Counted from the stretch's first letter, positions 1-8,245 are shown. The stretch: 25,399 nucleotides of DNA from JBBQLG01 sp038327655 (GCA_038327655.1 JBBQLG010000090.1:1-25399), one strand, 5' to 3'. Translations and numbers: made by a program. Notes: generated from the sequence alone by a model not told the origin.

Positions 1-24
1 GTTGGCGAGTTGAGAATCGGACTT

Positions 25-182
25 GTTGTATCAGCCCACGGTTTTAACCGGGGAATTCAATAACGACGTGACCTGATTTTCAACCGTTTCAACGGTTTCT
101 ATCCAGAACCGTTGAAACGGTTGAAAATTACACCGGGATCATACGCCCCAACCCCACGATTGAAATCGTGGTCTGATACAAC
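25..182. repeat. Nested palindromic REP/MITE-like element
   Basis: The element is bounded by a 10-bp inverted repeat, GTTGTATCAG at 25-34 and CTGATACAAC at 173-182. Inside are three palindromes. The first is CGGTT-TT-AACCG at 39-50. The second is a perfect 22-bp hairpin with arms at 76-97 and 107-128 and a 9-base loop; each arm is itself self-complementary (AACCGTT-TC-AACGGTT). The third is CCACGATT-GA-AATCGTGG at 154-171. There is no reading frame of note. Such structures resemble REP/BIME elements or non-autonomous MITEs; which family mobilises it is not visible. It lies immediately upstream of the M61 peptidase gene, so it could also affect transcription into that gene. Confidence 0.75.
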
Positions 183-230
183 CCAACCCCTCCTGGTTGC
201 CGGGGGTGCTTATTTCGCTATTTTAGGCGC

Positions 231-2051
231 ATGAAAATAATCCTGCTCTTTATCATTGCACTGTTCGCCACCACCATGGCCGGTGCCCAGACCATTCGGT
301 ACGACCTCTCCTTCCCCAACGCCATTCACCACGAAGCCGAAATCAGCCTGACGGTGTCAAAACTGCCCAAACAACCCGCCACCTTCCGCATGAGCCGATC
401 GTCGCCGGGACGGTACGCGACGCACGAGTTTGGCAAAAACGTGTATAACGTCCGGGCATACGATGAAGCCAACAAACCCCTCCCGATTAACCGCACCGAC
501 GGCGACGTGTACGAGGTGCCGAAGCACAATGGCACGGTAAAAGTGACCTACACCCTCTACGGCAACTTCCCCGATGGCACCTACATGGGCATCGACCCGC
601 AAAGCATTCACCTGAACATGCCCGCGACGTTTATGTGGCTCAGCGGCTCAGATGAGCAATCTATCACTGTTAGATTTAACCTGCCGACTGGAAACGCGGG
701 CGTAATTGCCACCCAGTTGGTACCGACCACCGACCCGTTCACGTTCACCGCGCCGGGGTTACAGTACTTCATGGATTCGCCCACGAAAATCGGTAAACTG
801 GCGGTTAAGGAGTGGAAACGGACCAACACCGATGGCAAACCCATCACCTTCCGGCTGGCCCTGGAAGCGGCCGTGGCCGACACGACTGCCGACGGGTTTG
901 CCCGGAAAGTAGCCCGCGTCGTGGACGAAGAACGGGCGGTTTACGGCGAATGGCCCACCTACGATTACGGCAGCTACACGTTTCTGGCCAGCCTGAATCC
1001 CTACGTGAAGGGCGACGGTATGGAACACCGCAACTCGACCATGATTGCTGTGCCCCTCGCTTTTACCGGCCCGGAAGACGTGCTGGGCGTGTTTTCGCAC
1101 GAGTTTTTCCACTGCTGGAACGTGGAGCGCATCCGGCCCAAAACGCTGGAGCCGTTCAACTTCACGAAAAGCAACATGAGCAACGAGCTGTGGTTTGCCG
1201 AAGGGTTCACCCAGTATTACGGCGACCTGCTACTGGTTCGGGCCGGGTTCACCCCCATTGAGGAGTACACCGAAACCCTCGCCGGTGCCCTGTACACCAA
1301 ATTACTGACGCCCGGCGCGACCCAATACTCCCCCATCGACGCCAGTCGCCACGCTGTTTTTGTGGATGCCGGTACGTCCATCGACCGCAGCAATTATCCC
1401 AATATGTTTACCTCGTACTATCCCTACGGAGCCGCCATTGCGCTGGCCCTGGATTTAGAATTGCGCGGGCAGAACAAATCGCTGGATGAGTACATGCGGG
1501 CCGTCTGGAAACGCTTTGGCAAAACCGAAGTGCCGTATACTGTTGACGGACTGGCCGACGAGTTGGGCCTCGTGGCAACCGCCGACTTTGCCCGGAGCTT
1601 CTTCCAGAAATACATCTACGGCCACGAACCGATTGATTACACGGCGCTGCTGGCGAAAGCTGGTTTTACGGTCAAAAAAGCGCAACCCGGCCAGGCTTGG
1701 ATGGGCACGGTGCGCTACCGGGAAACGGCCGATGGCTTAGTTATCCAGAGCAACACCGTACGTGGCACACCACTTTACATGGCCGGGCTGGATGTTGATG
1801 ATGTACTAACGGCGGTGGACGGTCAGGCGATTACTAAAACCGCTGCCCTGCCCGCGCTACTGGCGGCTCACAAACCCGGCGATGCGATTCAGGTTCGGTA
1901 TCTGCACCGGGGTGAACCCCAAACCGCCACCCTCACGCTGGCCGAAAACCCCAACTACACGGTGCTGACCAACGAAAAGGCGGGCCTTACGCTCACACCC
2001 GAACAGCAGCAGTTTCGGGCGGGCTGGCTGAGTACTAAAGCGGTGAAGTGA
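231..2051 (+). CDS. Secreted M61-family metallopeptidase with C-terminal PDZ domain
   Basis: The protein has 606 residues and begins with a typical signal peptide ending around AGAQ (residues 1-20), so it is exported, probably to the periplasm. An N-terminal beta-rich region precedes the catalytic domain. The zinc motif HEFFH is at residues 290-294 and is followed by CWNVERIRP, the M61 signature. The WFAEG motif supplies the probable third zinc ligand, E324. A PDZ domain occupies about residues 500-590. Family members are glycyl aminopeptidases, so it probably trims peptides with N-terminal Gly or Ala; the exact substrate is inferred. The length is normal for the family and the start gives an intact signal peptide. 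A palindromic element lies directly upstream. Confidence 0.93.
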   Translation: MKIILLFIIALFATTMAGAQTIRYDLSFPNAIHHEAEISLTVSKLPKQPATFRMSRSSPGRYATHEFGKNVYNVRAYDEANKPLPINRTDGDVYEVPKHNGTVKVTYTLYGNFPDGTYMGIDPQSIHLNMPATFMWLSGSDEQSITVRFNLPTGNAGVIATQLVPTTDPFTFTAPGLQYFMDSPTKIGKLAVKEWKRTNTDGKPITFRLALEAAVADTTADGFARKVARVVDEERAVYGEWPTYDYGSYTFLASLNPYVKGDGMEHRNSTMIAVPLAFTGPEDVLGVFSHEFFHCWNVERIRPKTLEPFNFTKSNMSNELWFAEGFTQYYGDLLLVRAGFTPIEEYTETLAGALYTKLLTPGATQYSPIDASRHAVFVDAGTSIDRSNYPNMFTSYYPYGAAIALALDLELRGQNKSLDEYMRAVWKRFGKTEVPYTVDGLADELGLVATADFARSFFQKYIYGHEPIDYTALLAKAGFTVKKAQPGQAWMGTVRYRETADGLVIQSNTVRGTPLYMAGLDVDDVLTAVDGQAITKTAALPALLAAHKPGDAIQVRYLHRGEPQTATLTLAENPNYTVLTNEKAGLTLTPEQQQFRAGWLSTKAVK

Positions 2052-2096
2052 GTGTAGTCCGGGTTAGTGCATCCTGCAGGCTATTCCTCTTTACCC

Positions 2097-2352
2097 ATGA
2101 AACGACGACTACTCACCACACTGTTCATCCTGATACCGGTCGCGGGCTTTGGCCAACCGGCGGTGGCCCAGGAACTGTTTCGGGTCGACAGCCTGCCGCC
2201 GACCGGGCTGCCCCTTAGCAAACATCGGGGAAGGCACCGGTCTCGGCTTGTCGTTGAGCTACGACATTATCACCAAAGGGCACGGCGGCACACTGACCGT
2301 CGAGAGTAAAGAAGGCGAGGGCACCGAATTTACGATCCATTTACCCATTTAG
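2097..2352 (+). pseudogene. Sensor histidine kinase deletion remnant (N-terminal leader joined to C-terminal ATPase end)
   Basis: From the ATG at 2097 the frame encodes a signal peptide (MKRRLLTTLFILIPVAG..., ending near VAQ) and then residues FRVDSLPPTGLPLSK, which resemble the mature N-terminus of Cytophagales sensor kinases. At about 2217-2225 the homology jumps to the +1 frame, which encodes GEGTGLGLSLSYDI and then GHGGTLTVES and EGEGTEFTIHLP, the G2 box and the last strands of a HATPase_c domain, ending at a TAG at 2350-2352. Both ends of one kinase are present and the middle is missing, so this looks like an internal deletion that also shifted the frame. The next gene starts 5 bases later, suggesting the kinase was once the first gene of a two-gene operon. 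Confidence 0.8.
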
Positions 2353-2357
2353 ACGCC

Positions 2358-3416
2358 ATGAAAACACCCTGCCGCTCGGTCCGGCTCCTCCTGATTAGCG
2401 GCTGCCTGATGTGTGCATCGGGTATATCCGCCCAGACAACACCATCGGCCCCACTCCTGCTCTTTACCAGCGACAGCACCGTTTCGTTTACGCTGACCGC
2501 CAATTTGCGCGTACTACTACGCGACCGGGGCGAGTCGCCGACGGCACACCCGGCGCTGCTCACGTACGGAGAGGATAAGCAAAAAACCGTTACGCTGCCC
2601 CTCACACTGAAAGTACGGGGCAATTTCCGGCGTAACACCGTGAATTGTCCGTTCCCTCCCCTGCTGATCGACCTGCCCAAGAAGAAGACACAGAACACCC
2701 TGTTTGCCCGTCAGAACAAACTAAAATTAGTAACCCACTGCCAGGTCGACGAGTGGGTGGTGCGCGAATACCTCGTGTATAAACTTTACAACCAACTTAC
2801 CGACCTGAGTTTCCGCGCCCAACTGGCCCGCGTCACCTATGCCGATTCGCTGGGGAAACGTGCGCCCGAAACCCACTGGGCGTTTTTGCTCGAAGACGAG
2901 GGCGACGTGGCCAAACGCAATGGCGTGGCCCTCAGCAACACGAAACAGACGACAATGGGGTATGCCGATTCGCTGACGATGGCCACAGTAGCGGTGTTCG
3001 AGTACATGATTGGCAACACCGACTGGTCGGTTCCGTACCTGCACAACATCCGGCTGTACGACAACGGCCGGACGGGTTCGGTGCCGGTGCCGTACGATTT
3101 CGACCACGCCGGTATTGTGGAAGCCACCTACGCCAAACCCGCCGAACAACTCGGCCTGGAGTCGGTGCGCGAACGCACGTACCGGGGCCTGGGCTATCCG
3201 ATGCCCGTTTTTCAGCGGGTATTCGATGCCTTCAACCGGGTGAAACCCCGGTTCTACGCTCTTTATCAGGAGGATAGTCGACTGAACAAAGCCTACGTAA
3301 AGCGTACCCTGAAATACCTGGATGAGTTTTATGCCCTCATCAATAAACCCGCAGTGGCCCGGCGCGTATTCGGTGCAGGCACTCAATCGGGGGTAATGAT
3401 CAAAGGGTTGAAGTAA
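2358..3416 (+). CDS. Secreted protein with CotH-kinase-like motifs
   Basis: The protein has 352 residues with a signal peptide ending near SAQ (residue 26). No family was recognised with certainty. In the middle, residues 216-252 contain N220-T-D222-W, H229-N230, a hydrophobic strand, and P-Y-D247-F-D249 followed by HAG. This arrangement (N-x-D...HN...PxDfD) resembles the catalytic and metal-binding segments of CotH-type atypical kinases. Earlier, LTLKVRGNFRR (about residues 80-90) also fits the CotH-family pattern of a substrate-side 'K.RG..r' stretch. The assignment is an inference from motifs. The gene starts 5 bases after the kinase remnant and probably shares its promoter. Confidence 0.8.
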   Translation: MKTPCRSVRLLLISGCLMCASGISAQTTPSAPLLLFTSDSTVSFTLTANLRVLLRDRGESPTAHPALLTYGEDKQKTVTLPLTLKVRGNFRRNTVNCPFPPLLIDLPKKKTQNTLFARQNKLKLVTHCQVDEWVVREYLVYKLYNQLTDLSFRAQLARVTYADSLGKRAPETHWAFLLEDEGDVAKRNGVALSNTKQTTMGYADSLTMATVAVFEYMIGNTDWSVPYLHNIRLYDNGRTGSVPVPYDFDHAGIVEATYAKPAEQLGLESVRERTYRGLGYPMPVFQRVFDAFNRVKPRFYALYQEDSRLNKAYVKRTLKYLDEFYALINKPAVARRVFGAGTQSGVMIKGLK

Positions 3417-3417
3417 G

Positions 3418-4056
3418 CTACCGGGCAAAAAACAGGAGTACGGCCGTCAGCACGATAACGACCGAGAAGCCAATCATGAAAAACTGGTAAGCGAACCGCA
3501 GCAGCCGGTATTTGCGGGTCAGCACCTTACCCTGCGCGTACACATTGTCGATCAGGCTGTTGTAGAGATCTTCGTCATTGCCAATCAGTTGGCGCACGTT
3601 ATGCCGGTATTCGTCGGCGGTTAGCCGGGTGTACGAACCGAAAAACAGGAGATCGACCGGATGCTCTGCCGGCTCACCCATCGGCTTCGGGATCGGCGAA
3701 ATGGTCGTATTGGTCGCAATCAATGAGACGACAATCGTAATCAGGCAGACGAACAGCAGTAGTATACTGGGAATGAGCAAATTACCGGGTACCTCGTACT
3801 TCCGGGCGTAGGCGGAGATGACAATGGAAACGACAATGGTATTGATCGAAATCATCAGATTCGCTTTCCGGTCGGCCATCTCGCTCAGTTTAAGATGGCT
3901 CGACAGAGTGGTGCGAAACAGGGTCTCGATGCCTTTGCTGGCCTTCTTCTTTTTGTCTTTCTTGAGTTTGGCCAGCCTGCCGGGTGCAGGCGTTAACGCA
4001 TCGGGAGCGGGTACTGACCGGGCGTCGGGTGGCGTATCCTGTGGAAATGGAGTCAT
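3418..4056 (-). CDS. Pycsar-effector-type (DUF5706/PycTM-like) membrane protein
   Basis: With the start at 4056 the protein has 212 residues; the frame is open up to 4101, so an N-terminus 15 residues longer is possible. Residues 1-40 are Pro-rich and then Lys-rich (KLKKDKKKKASK). The segment SEMADRKANLMISIN (58-72) leads into a first membrane helix (about 67-83). A second helix is at 93-114 and a third at the C-terminus (about 190-210). The motif LFFGSYTRLTADEY (137-150) and the helix LYNSLIDNVYAQGKVLTRKYRLLR fit the DUF5706 family, whose best-studied members are membrane-disrupting effectors of Pycsar anti-phage systems. No cyclase gene is adjacent and there is no fused HD domain. Function in immunity is therefore only a possibility. 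Confidence 0.85.
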   Translation of the reverse strand: MTPFPQDTPPDARSVPAPDALTPAPGRLAKLKKDKKKKASKGIETLFRTTLSSHLKLSEMADRKANLMISINTIVVSIVISAYARKYEVPGNLLIPSILLLFVCLITIVVSLIATNTTISPIPKPMGEPAEHPVDLLFFGSYTRLTADEYRHNVRQLIGNDEDLYNSLIDNVYAQGKVLTRKYRLLRFAYQFFMIGFSVVIVLTAVLLFFAR

Positions 4057-4090
4057 TGGTAACGAGTCGATTATACCGTAAGTTTCGTAA

Positions 4091-4315
4091 AGATCGGGCA
4101 ATAAACGCTATTGCCTGATACCGGGAGGCTACGGAATAGCCTGGATGAATCTACAGGTCAAATGCCACGCCCCCGCCGAAGTCGATGCTACCCATGCCAC
4201 CTCATTACCACCGGGTATGCGTCGTACACCGATTCGTGGAATGCCTGTCTATCAGGGATATCGATTCGCCCGTGTGGCCGACCCGGACGGCCACACCGTC
4301 AACCTGTCTGCGTGA
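4091..4315 (+). pseudogene. VOC (glyoxalase/bleomycin-resistance) family C-terminal remnant
   Basis: The frame runs from just after an in-frame TAA at 4088-4090 to TGA at 4313-4315. From the ATG at 4145 it encodes 56 residues. The segments VDATHATSLPPGMRR and then RFARVADPDGHTVNLSA match the last beta-alpha-beta unit of VOC proteins, where 'R.a.v.DPdGh...l' is the usual end. The first two-thirds of the roughly 120-residue domain are missing, and the upstream in-frame codons do not restore them. It is probably a decayed gene rather than a functional small protein. Confidence 0.6.
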
Positions 4316-4321
4316 TTTGGC

Positions 4322-4329
4322 TATCTTCG
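4322..4329 (+). promoter_or_regulatory. Candidate -7 box for the SDR gene
   Basis: TATCTTCG matches the Bacteroidota -7 consensus TAnnTTTG at all but one of its fixed positions and lies about 50 bases before the SDR start at 4379. No clear TTTG -33 element was found at the expected distance, so this is a weak assignment. It abuts the end of the VOC remnant. Confidence 0.35.
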
Positions 4330-4378
4330 CCGATCGAAAATCAGTCTCACCCATCACTCTGTTACCTTGTCGGTACCC

Positions 4379-5140
4379 ATGAAAACCAGCGGAAATACGA
4401 TTCTCATTACGGGCGGAGCCACCGGCATTGGCCTGGCGTTCGCCGAAGCGTTTTTAACCGGCGGCAACACCGTCCTTATCTGCGGTCGGCGCAAGCGTAA
4501 GCTGCGCGAGGTGCAGGCCAAACACCCCGCCCTCCACATCCGGGTCTGCGACGTGGGTAAGGCCGACGACCGGCGGGCACTCTTTGCGTGGGTTGTAACT
4601 GAATTTCCGGCACTTAACGTGCTGATTAACAACGCTGGCATTCAGCGGGAAATTGACTTTCGGAAGGGCACCGGCGACCTGGATACCGGCGACAGCGAAA
4701 TCGCCATCAACTTCGAGGGCGTCGTCCACCTGACCGCCCTGTTCGTTCCCCATCTGATGACGAAGCCAACGGCAGCCATCGTGCAGGTATCGTCCGGGCT
4801 GGCGTTGGTACCGTTAGCCATTGCCCCGGTTTATTCGGCGACCAAAGCAGCCCTGCACTCGCTGTCGCTTAGCCTGCGTCACCAACTGCGCGACACGACG
4901 GTAAGGGTATTCGAGGTATTGCCGCCGATTGTCGAAACGGAATTGGATCAGGGCGCGCGGGAACGCCGGGGTCAGCCACGCAACGGCATCGCACCGGAAG
5001 CCGTGGCCGACGAAACGCTGAAAAGCATGGCCGAAGACCGGTACGAAATTGCGGTGGGTCGGGTGAAAGCGTTGCGGATTGCGTCGCGGGTAGCTCCGAA
5101 ACGGTTTTTCGGTATGATGAACTCAATACCTAAGAAATAG
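4379..5140 (+). CDS. DltE-type short-chain dehydrogenase/reductase
   Basis: The protein has 253 residues with the ATG at 4379 (an in-frame ATG 12 bases earlier, at 4367, is less likely because the core starts MKTSGNTILITGG). It is a classical SDR: TGGATGIG nucleotide-binding motif at residues 11-18, NNAG motif, and catalytic S139, Y152 and K156 in the usual S-x12-Y-x3-K spacing. The overall pattern, including VLINNAGIQREIDF, matches the DltE/COG3967 branch, which in Firmicutes was named from the teichoic acid D-alanylation locus. No dlt genes are here, so the substrate is unknown; NAD(P)-dependent oxidoreduction in the cytoplasm is the safe statement. It is convergent with the aminotransferase gene, 24 bases away. 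Confidence 0.93.
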   Translation: MKTSGNTILITGGATGIGLAFAEAFLTGGNTVLICGRRKRKLREVQAKHPALHIRVCDVGKADDRRALFAWVVTEFPALNVLINNAGIQREIDFRKGTGDLDTGDSEIAINFEGVVHLTALFVPHLMTKPTAAIVQVSSGLALVPLAIAPVYSATKAALHSLSLSLRHQLRDTTVRVFEVLPPIVETELDQGARERRGQPRNGIAPEAVADETLKSMAEDRYEIAVGRVKALRIASRVAPKRFFGMMNSIPKK

Positions 5141-5164
5141 TGCAACCAATTGTCAATCAATAAT

Positions 5165-6358
5165 TTATAACCGACTCAATCGTTCACCGGCGCGTTGGAG
5201 CATGTCGTCGTCTTTGGCGAAGCAGAACCGCAGCATCCGGTAATCATTTTTCTGGTCGTAAAATACCGATACGGGAATCGAGGCCACCCCAATCTCTTTG
5301 GTTAGCCGCACGGCGAGGTCGTAGTCGGGTTCGTCGGTGATGGCCGCGTAGGAAACCATCTGAAAAAAGCTGCCCTCGGCGGGCGTAAACGTAAAGCGGC
5401 TGTCGCGGATGCTGGCTAAGAACAAGTCCCGTTTGCGTTCGTAAAAAGCCGACAGTGACTGGTAGTGATCGGGCTGTTTCAGGTAGTCGGCTAAAGCGTA
5501 CTGCATTGGCGTGACGGTGCTGAATGTCAGGAACTGGTGAATTTTCCGAAACGCGGTCGTCAGGTCTTTGGGGGCGAAACAGTACCCGATTTTCCAGCCC
5601 GTGATGTGAAACGTTTTCCCGAACGAACCGATCACGAATGTCCGCTCCCGCAGCGTCGGGTGGGTCATCAGCGAGTGATGCGTCCGCCCCGCGACGGCGT
5701 ACCGGTCGAACACAATGTGTTCGTAGACCTCATCGCTCACGATCCAGATGTCGCGGTCCCGGACAAGGTTGGCCAACTGGTTCAAATCATCCGTTGTCCA
5801 GACGCGGCCGGTGGGGTTATGGGGCGTGTTGACCATAATCAGCCGTGTTTTATCGGTAATCGCAGCGGCCACCACCGTCCAGTCGATGCGGTAATCGGGC
5901 GGGGTCAGCGTGACGAATACCGGCCGACCACCGTTCAGTTCGATGGCCGGAACGTAACTGTCGTAGGCCGGTTCAAACACCAGAACTTCGTCTGGTCCAT
6001 CGCCCCGGTCCGGCTGAACCACGGCGGTTACGGCGGCAAAAATGGCTTCCGTCGCCCCCGACGTTACGGTGATTTCCGTATCCGGGTCGTATTGAATCCC
6101 GTACACGTCGGCCGTTTTCTGCGCCAGAGCCTCACGCAGCACCGGAACGCCCGCCATCGGTGCGTATTGGTTGAACCCGCGCTGCATGTAGTGCGTCACG
6201 AGCGATACCAGCGCGGGGTCGGCGTCGAAACTCGGAAAACCTTGTGAAAGATTCAACGCCCCGGTATCAGCCGCCAGCTTCGACATGACGGTGAATATCG
6301 TGGTTCCCACGCGGGGTAATTTATCGGGTACCGGCAACGGGCTTGTGGTCAGCATCAT
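5165..6358 (-). CDS. Class I/II aminotransferase, methionine aminotransferase (YbdL-like)
   Basis: The protein has 397 residues, normal for fold-type I aspartate aminotransferase-like enzymes. The motif NLSQGFPSFDADP near the N-terminus, QYAPMAGVPVLREAL, NTPHNPTGRVW (PLP-contacting Asn) and SDEVYEHIVFD (Asp binding the pyridine nitrogen) are all present. K248 in SFGKTFHITGWKIGY is the PLP Schiff-base lysine. The C-terminal RFCFAK carries the carboxylate-binding arginine. The closest family is YbdL/methionine aminotransferase, which transaminates Met and aromatic amino acids with 2-oxo acids; kynurenine aminotransferases are related. Two consecutive in-frame ATGs (6358 and 6355) make the exact start ambiguous by one codon. 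It is transcribed alone, with a palindromic repeat upstream. Confidence 0.92.
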   Translation of the reverse strand: MMLTTSPLPVPDKLPRVGTTIFTVMSKLAADTGALNLSQGFPSFDADPALVSLVTHYMQRGFNQYAPMAGVPVLREALAQKTADVYGIQYDPDTEITVTSGATEAIFAAVTAVVQPDRGDGPDEVLVFEPAYDSYVPAIELNGGRPVFVTLTPPDYRIDWTVVAAAITDKTRLIMVNTPHNPTGRVWTTDDLNQLANLVRDRDIWIVSDEVYEHIVFDRYAVAGRTHHSLMTHPTLRERTFVIGSFGKTFHITGWKIGYCFAPKDLTTAFRKIHQFLTFSTVTPMQYALADYLKQPDHYQSLSAFYERKRDLFLASIRDSRFTFTPAEGSFFQMVSYAAITDEPDYDLAVRLTKEIGVASIPVSVFYDQKNDYRMLRFCFAKDDDMLQRAGERLSRL

Positions 6359-6421
6359 AATGGCACTGTTTTTTTACCCTATTGGAGGGTTTGTCATGCT
6401 TGTTTTTTGTCGTCGGGGGTA

Positions 6422-6506
6422 TTGTCACGCTGAGCGGTCCGCCGGTGCGGAACGAAGCATCTTGGAGACTTTGTAGCTAAGATGCTTCGTTCCGTCAGCA
6501 TGACAA
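6422..6506. repeat. Imperfect palindromic REP/MITE-like repeat
   Basis: Perfect 15-bp arms GGAACGAAGCATCTT (6449-6463) and AAGATGCTTCGTTCC (6479-6493) enclose a 15-base loop. Outside these, TTGTCACGCTGA (6423-6434) pairs with TCAGCATGACAA (6495-6506) with one mismatch. The whole unit is a long hairpin with no coding capacity, in the gap between the aminotransferase and M28 genes. I recall similar GAAGCATCTT palindromes as dispersed repeats in Spirosoma and Hymenobacter, but copy number cannot be seen in this window, which holds only one copy. Confidence 0.75.
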
Positions 6507-6577
6507 AAACCTCACCGTGACAAAACTTACGCCTGAACTACTCTATACGGGCAAGAATTGAATTTCACATAGCGTAA

Positions 6578-8245
6578 CTACTTCACCGGAGCCGCCGACC
6601 CGAATTTCGTGCCGAAAAAGTCACCGGGGTTCCAGACCGGACGCCCATCGGCCTGGGCGGTCAGGTAGCCAATCAGAAACTGCAACTGCACATGTTTGGC
6701 GGCCGCGTTGAAATCGAACGGCTGATTCATGTCGTCCTGCGGGGAGTGGTAAATCGTGGCCCGCCAGTCGAGGTTGAGCCTGGTCCCGTCGAGATTTGGG
6801 TTGCCAGTCTGGGAGCCGCTTTTGACGTAGATGGCCGGAATGCCCTGCCGCACGAAACTGAAATGGTCGGAGCGCATGAACACGGCCTGCTCCGGGATCG
6901 GGTCTTTGGCAATCTGAACGCCCACAAATTTAGCCGCCGTTTCTACCGCATCTTTCATGCTGGAATGCTCCGACCCGTAGGGCACAATGTCGAGCAGCGG
7001 GTGGAAGAAAAACGGCATGTCGAGACACAGGTTAGCGACGATTTGGGCCTTTGGTACGGTCGGGTTACTGGCAAAATAGTCCGAGCCGAGCAGGCCCATC
7101 TCCTCCCCCGTCACGCCCACGAACAGAATGGACCGCCGGGGGGCTTTGGGCAGCAGCGAATACAGCCGGGCCGTTTCCAGATTGATGGCCACGCCCGACG
7201 CGTTGTCATGCGCCCCGTTGTAAATCGAATCGCCCTTCACCGGACGACCGATGCCGAGGTGATCGAGGTGCGCGACGTAAACGACGTATTCATTTTTCAG
7301 CAGCGGGTCGGAGCCGGGCAGCAGGGCCACGACGTTCTGCCCGGCCACATCTTCCACCGCGTCGGTTCGGGTCTGCATGTGTACGGTGGCCGTCAGCGGA
7401 AACGCCTGCGGTTTGTTCTGCCGTGCCCGCAGCACGGCGTCCATGAAAGGCACCGATGCACCCGCGAACAGCAGCCGCGCCGTGGAATCGCTGATCGTAG
7501 CCGACCCTTTTATGGCCGGAAACGTGCGCTGTGGCCTGCCCTGCTTATCCAACCAGCGGTAAATACCCTGGCGGGCGCGGGGCGAGGCCGTTTCGATGCG
7601 GCTCCGCAGATCGGTGGGCAGGTTGAAGGCGATGGTGCCGACGGCCCCGTGCGCGACGGCAATTTCCGCCTTCGCCGATCCGTAGTACGCCCGCTGATTG
7701 GACGGAAATGTAGCCGGGGCACCGTTCACAAAGACGACAATCTTACCCGTCACGTCGATACCGGCGTAATCATCGTAGCCCAATTCGGGAGCCGACACGC
7801 CGTAGCCGACAAAGACCACTGGGGCGTTCACGTCGCTTTTGGCATGGTCGGGCAGGGGGTTGAGGATGAACCCCCTGCCGTACGTCAGCGTCTGCGTTGC
7901 GCCGGATTGGGTCAGGCTCAGGGTGCTGGCTTCCTCGCGCACCTGCCACCGGCGCAGGGGTACGGCCTGCCGGTAGGTGCCGTGCTCACCCGCCGGTTTC
8001 AGGCCCAGCGCACTGAGTTGGTTTTGGGCGTAGGCAACCGCCATCTCAAAGCCCCGCGTGCCGGGTTTACGCCCTTCGAGTTTATCGTCGGCCAGGTACC
8101 GCATGTGGGCTTCAATCGCCTGCGGCCGCACCGCTTTAGCCGCCTGCTGAGCCTCGGCGGGAATGGAAATTGGCTGTGCAAGAGTGAGGTTTGTATTGAG
8201 AAATGCACAACCAAACAACGACAGGATATAAAAACGAAAATTCAT
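6578..8245 (-). CDS. Secreted M28-family zinc metallopeptidase with PA-like insert
   Basis: The protein has 555 residues with a signal peptide ending near TLAQ (residue 24). After an N-terminal helix-rich segment (about 40-90) comes a PA-type protease-associated region (about 120-290). The M28 catalytic domain follows: H326-L-D328-H, D347 in GAHDNASG, E381-E382 in TGEEMG, the CLDMP aspartate, and a late SDHFSF histidine, matching a co-catalytic two-zinc aminopeptidase site. It should release N-terminal amino acids from peptides outside the cytoplasm. Its start codon overlaps by 4 bases (ATGA) the stop of the upstream AT-rich DMP19-like gene, so translation may be coupled. This junction is also where base composition changes. 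Confidence 0.93.
   Translation of the reverse strand: MNFRFYILSLFGCAFLNTNLTLAQPISIPAEAQQAAKAVRPQAIEAHMRYLADDKLEGRKPGTRGFEMAVAYAQNQLSALGLKPAGEHGTYRQAVPLRRWQVREEASTLSLTQSGATQTLTYGRGFILNPLPDHAKSDVNAPVVFVGYGVSAPELGYDDYAGIDVTGKIVVFVNGAPATFPSNQRAYYGSAKAEIAVAHGAVGTIAFNLPTDLRSRIETASPRARQGIYRWLDKQGRPQRTFPAIKGSATISDSTARLLFAGASVPFMDAVLRARQNKPQAFPLTATVHMQTRTDAVEDVAGQNVVALLPGSDPLLKNEYVVYVAHLDHLGIGRPVKGDSIYNGAHDNASGVAINLETARLYSLLPKAPRRSILFVGVTGEEMGLLGSDYFASNPTVPKAQIVANLCLDMPFFFHPLLDIVPYGSEHSSMKDAVETAAKFVGVQIAKDPIPEQAVFMRSDHFSFVRQGIPAIYVKSGSQTGNPNLDGTRLNLDWRATIYHSPQDDMNQPFDFNAAAKHVQLQFLIGYLTAQADGRPVWNPGDFFGTKFGSAAPVK

Noticed and set aside
25..182. CRISPR array
   Set aside because: The palindromes differ from one another and are not regularly spaced with unique spacers; no cas genes are present.
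4111..4500. A 129-codon plus-strand frame running into the SDR gene
   Set aside because: It shows no domain, overlaps the SDR start in another frame, and conflicts with the VOC remnant frame.
3418..5140. Complete Pycsar anti-phage operon
   Set aside because: The neighbours are an SDR and a VOC remnant; no uridylate or cytidylate cyclase gene is present.
4379..5140. Teichoic acid D-alanylation function from the DltE resemblance
   Set aside because: No dltABCD genes are here and the host looks Gram-negative, so only the SDR class is claimed.
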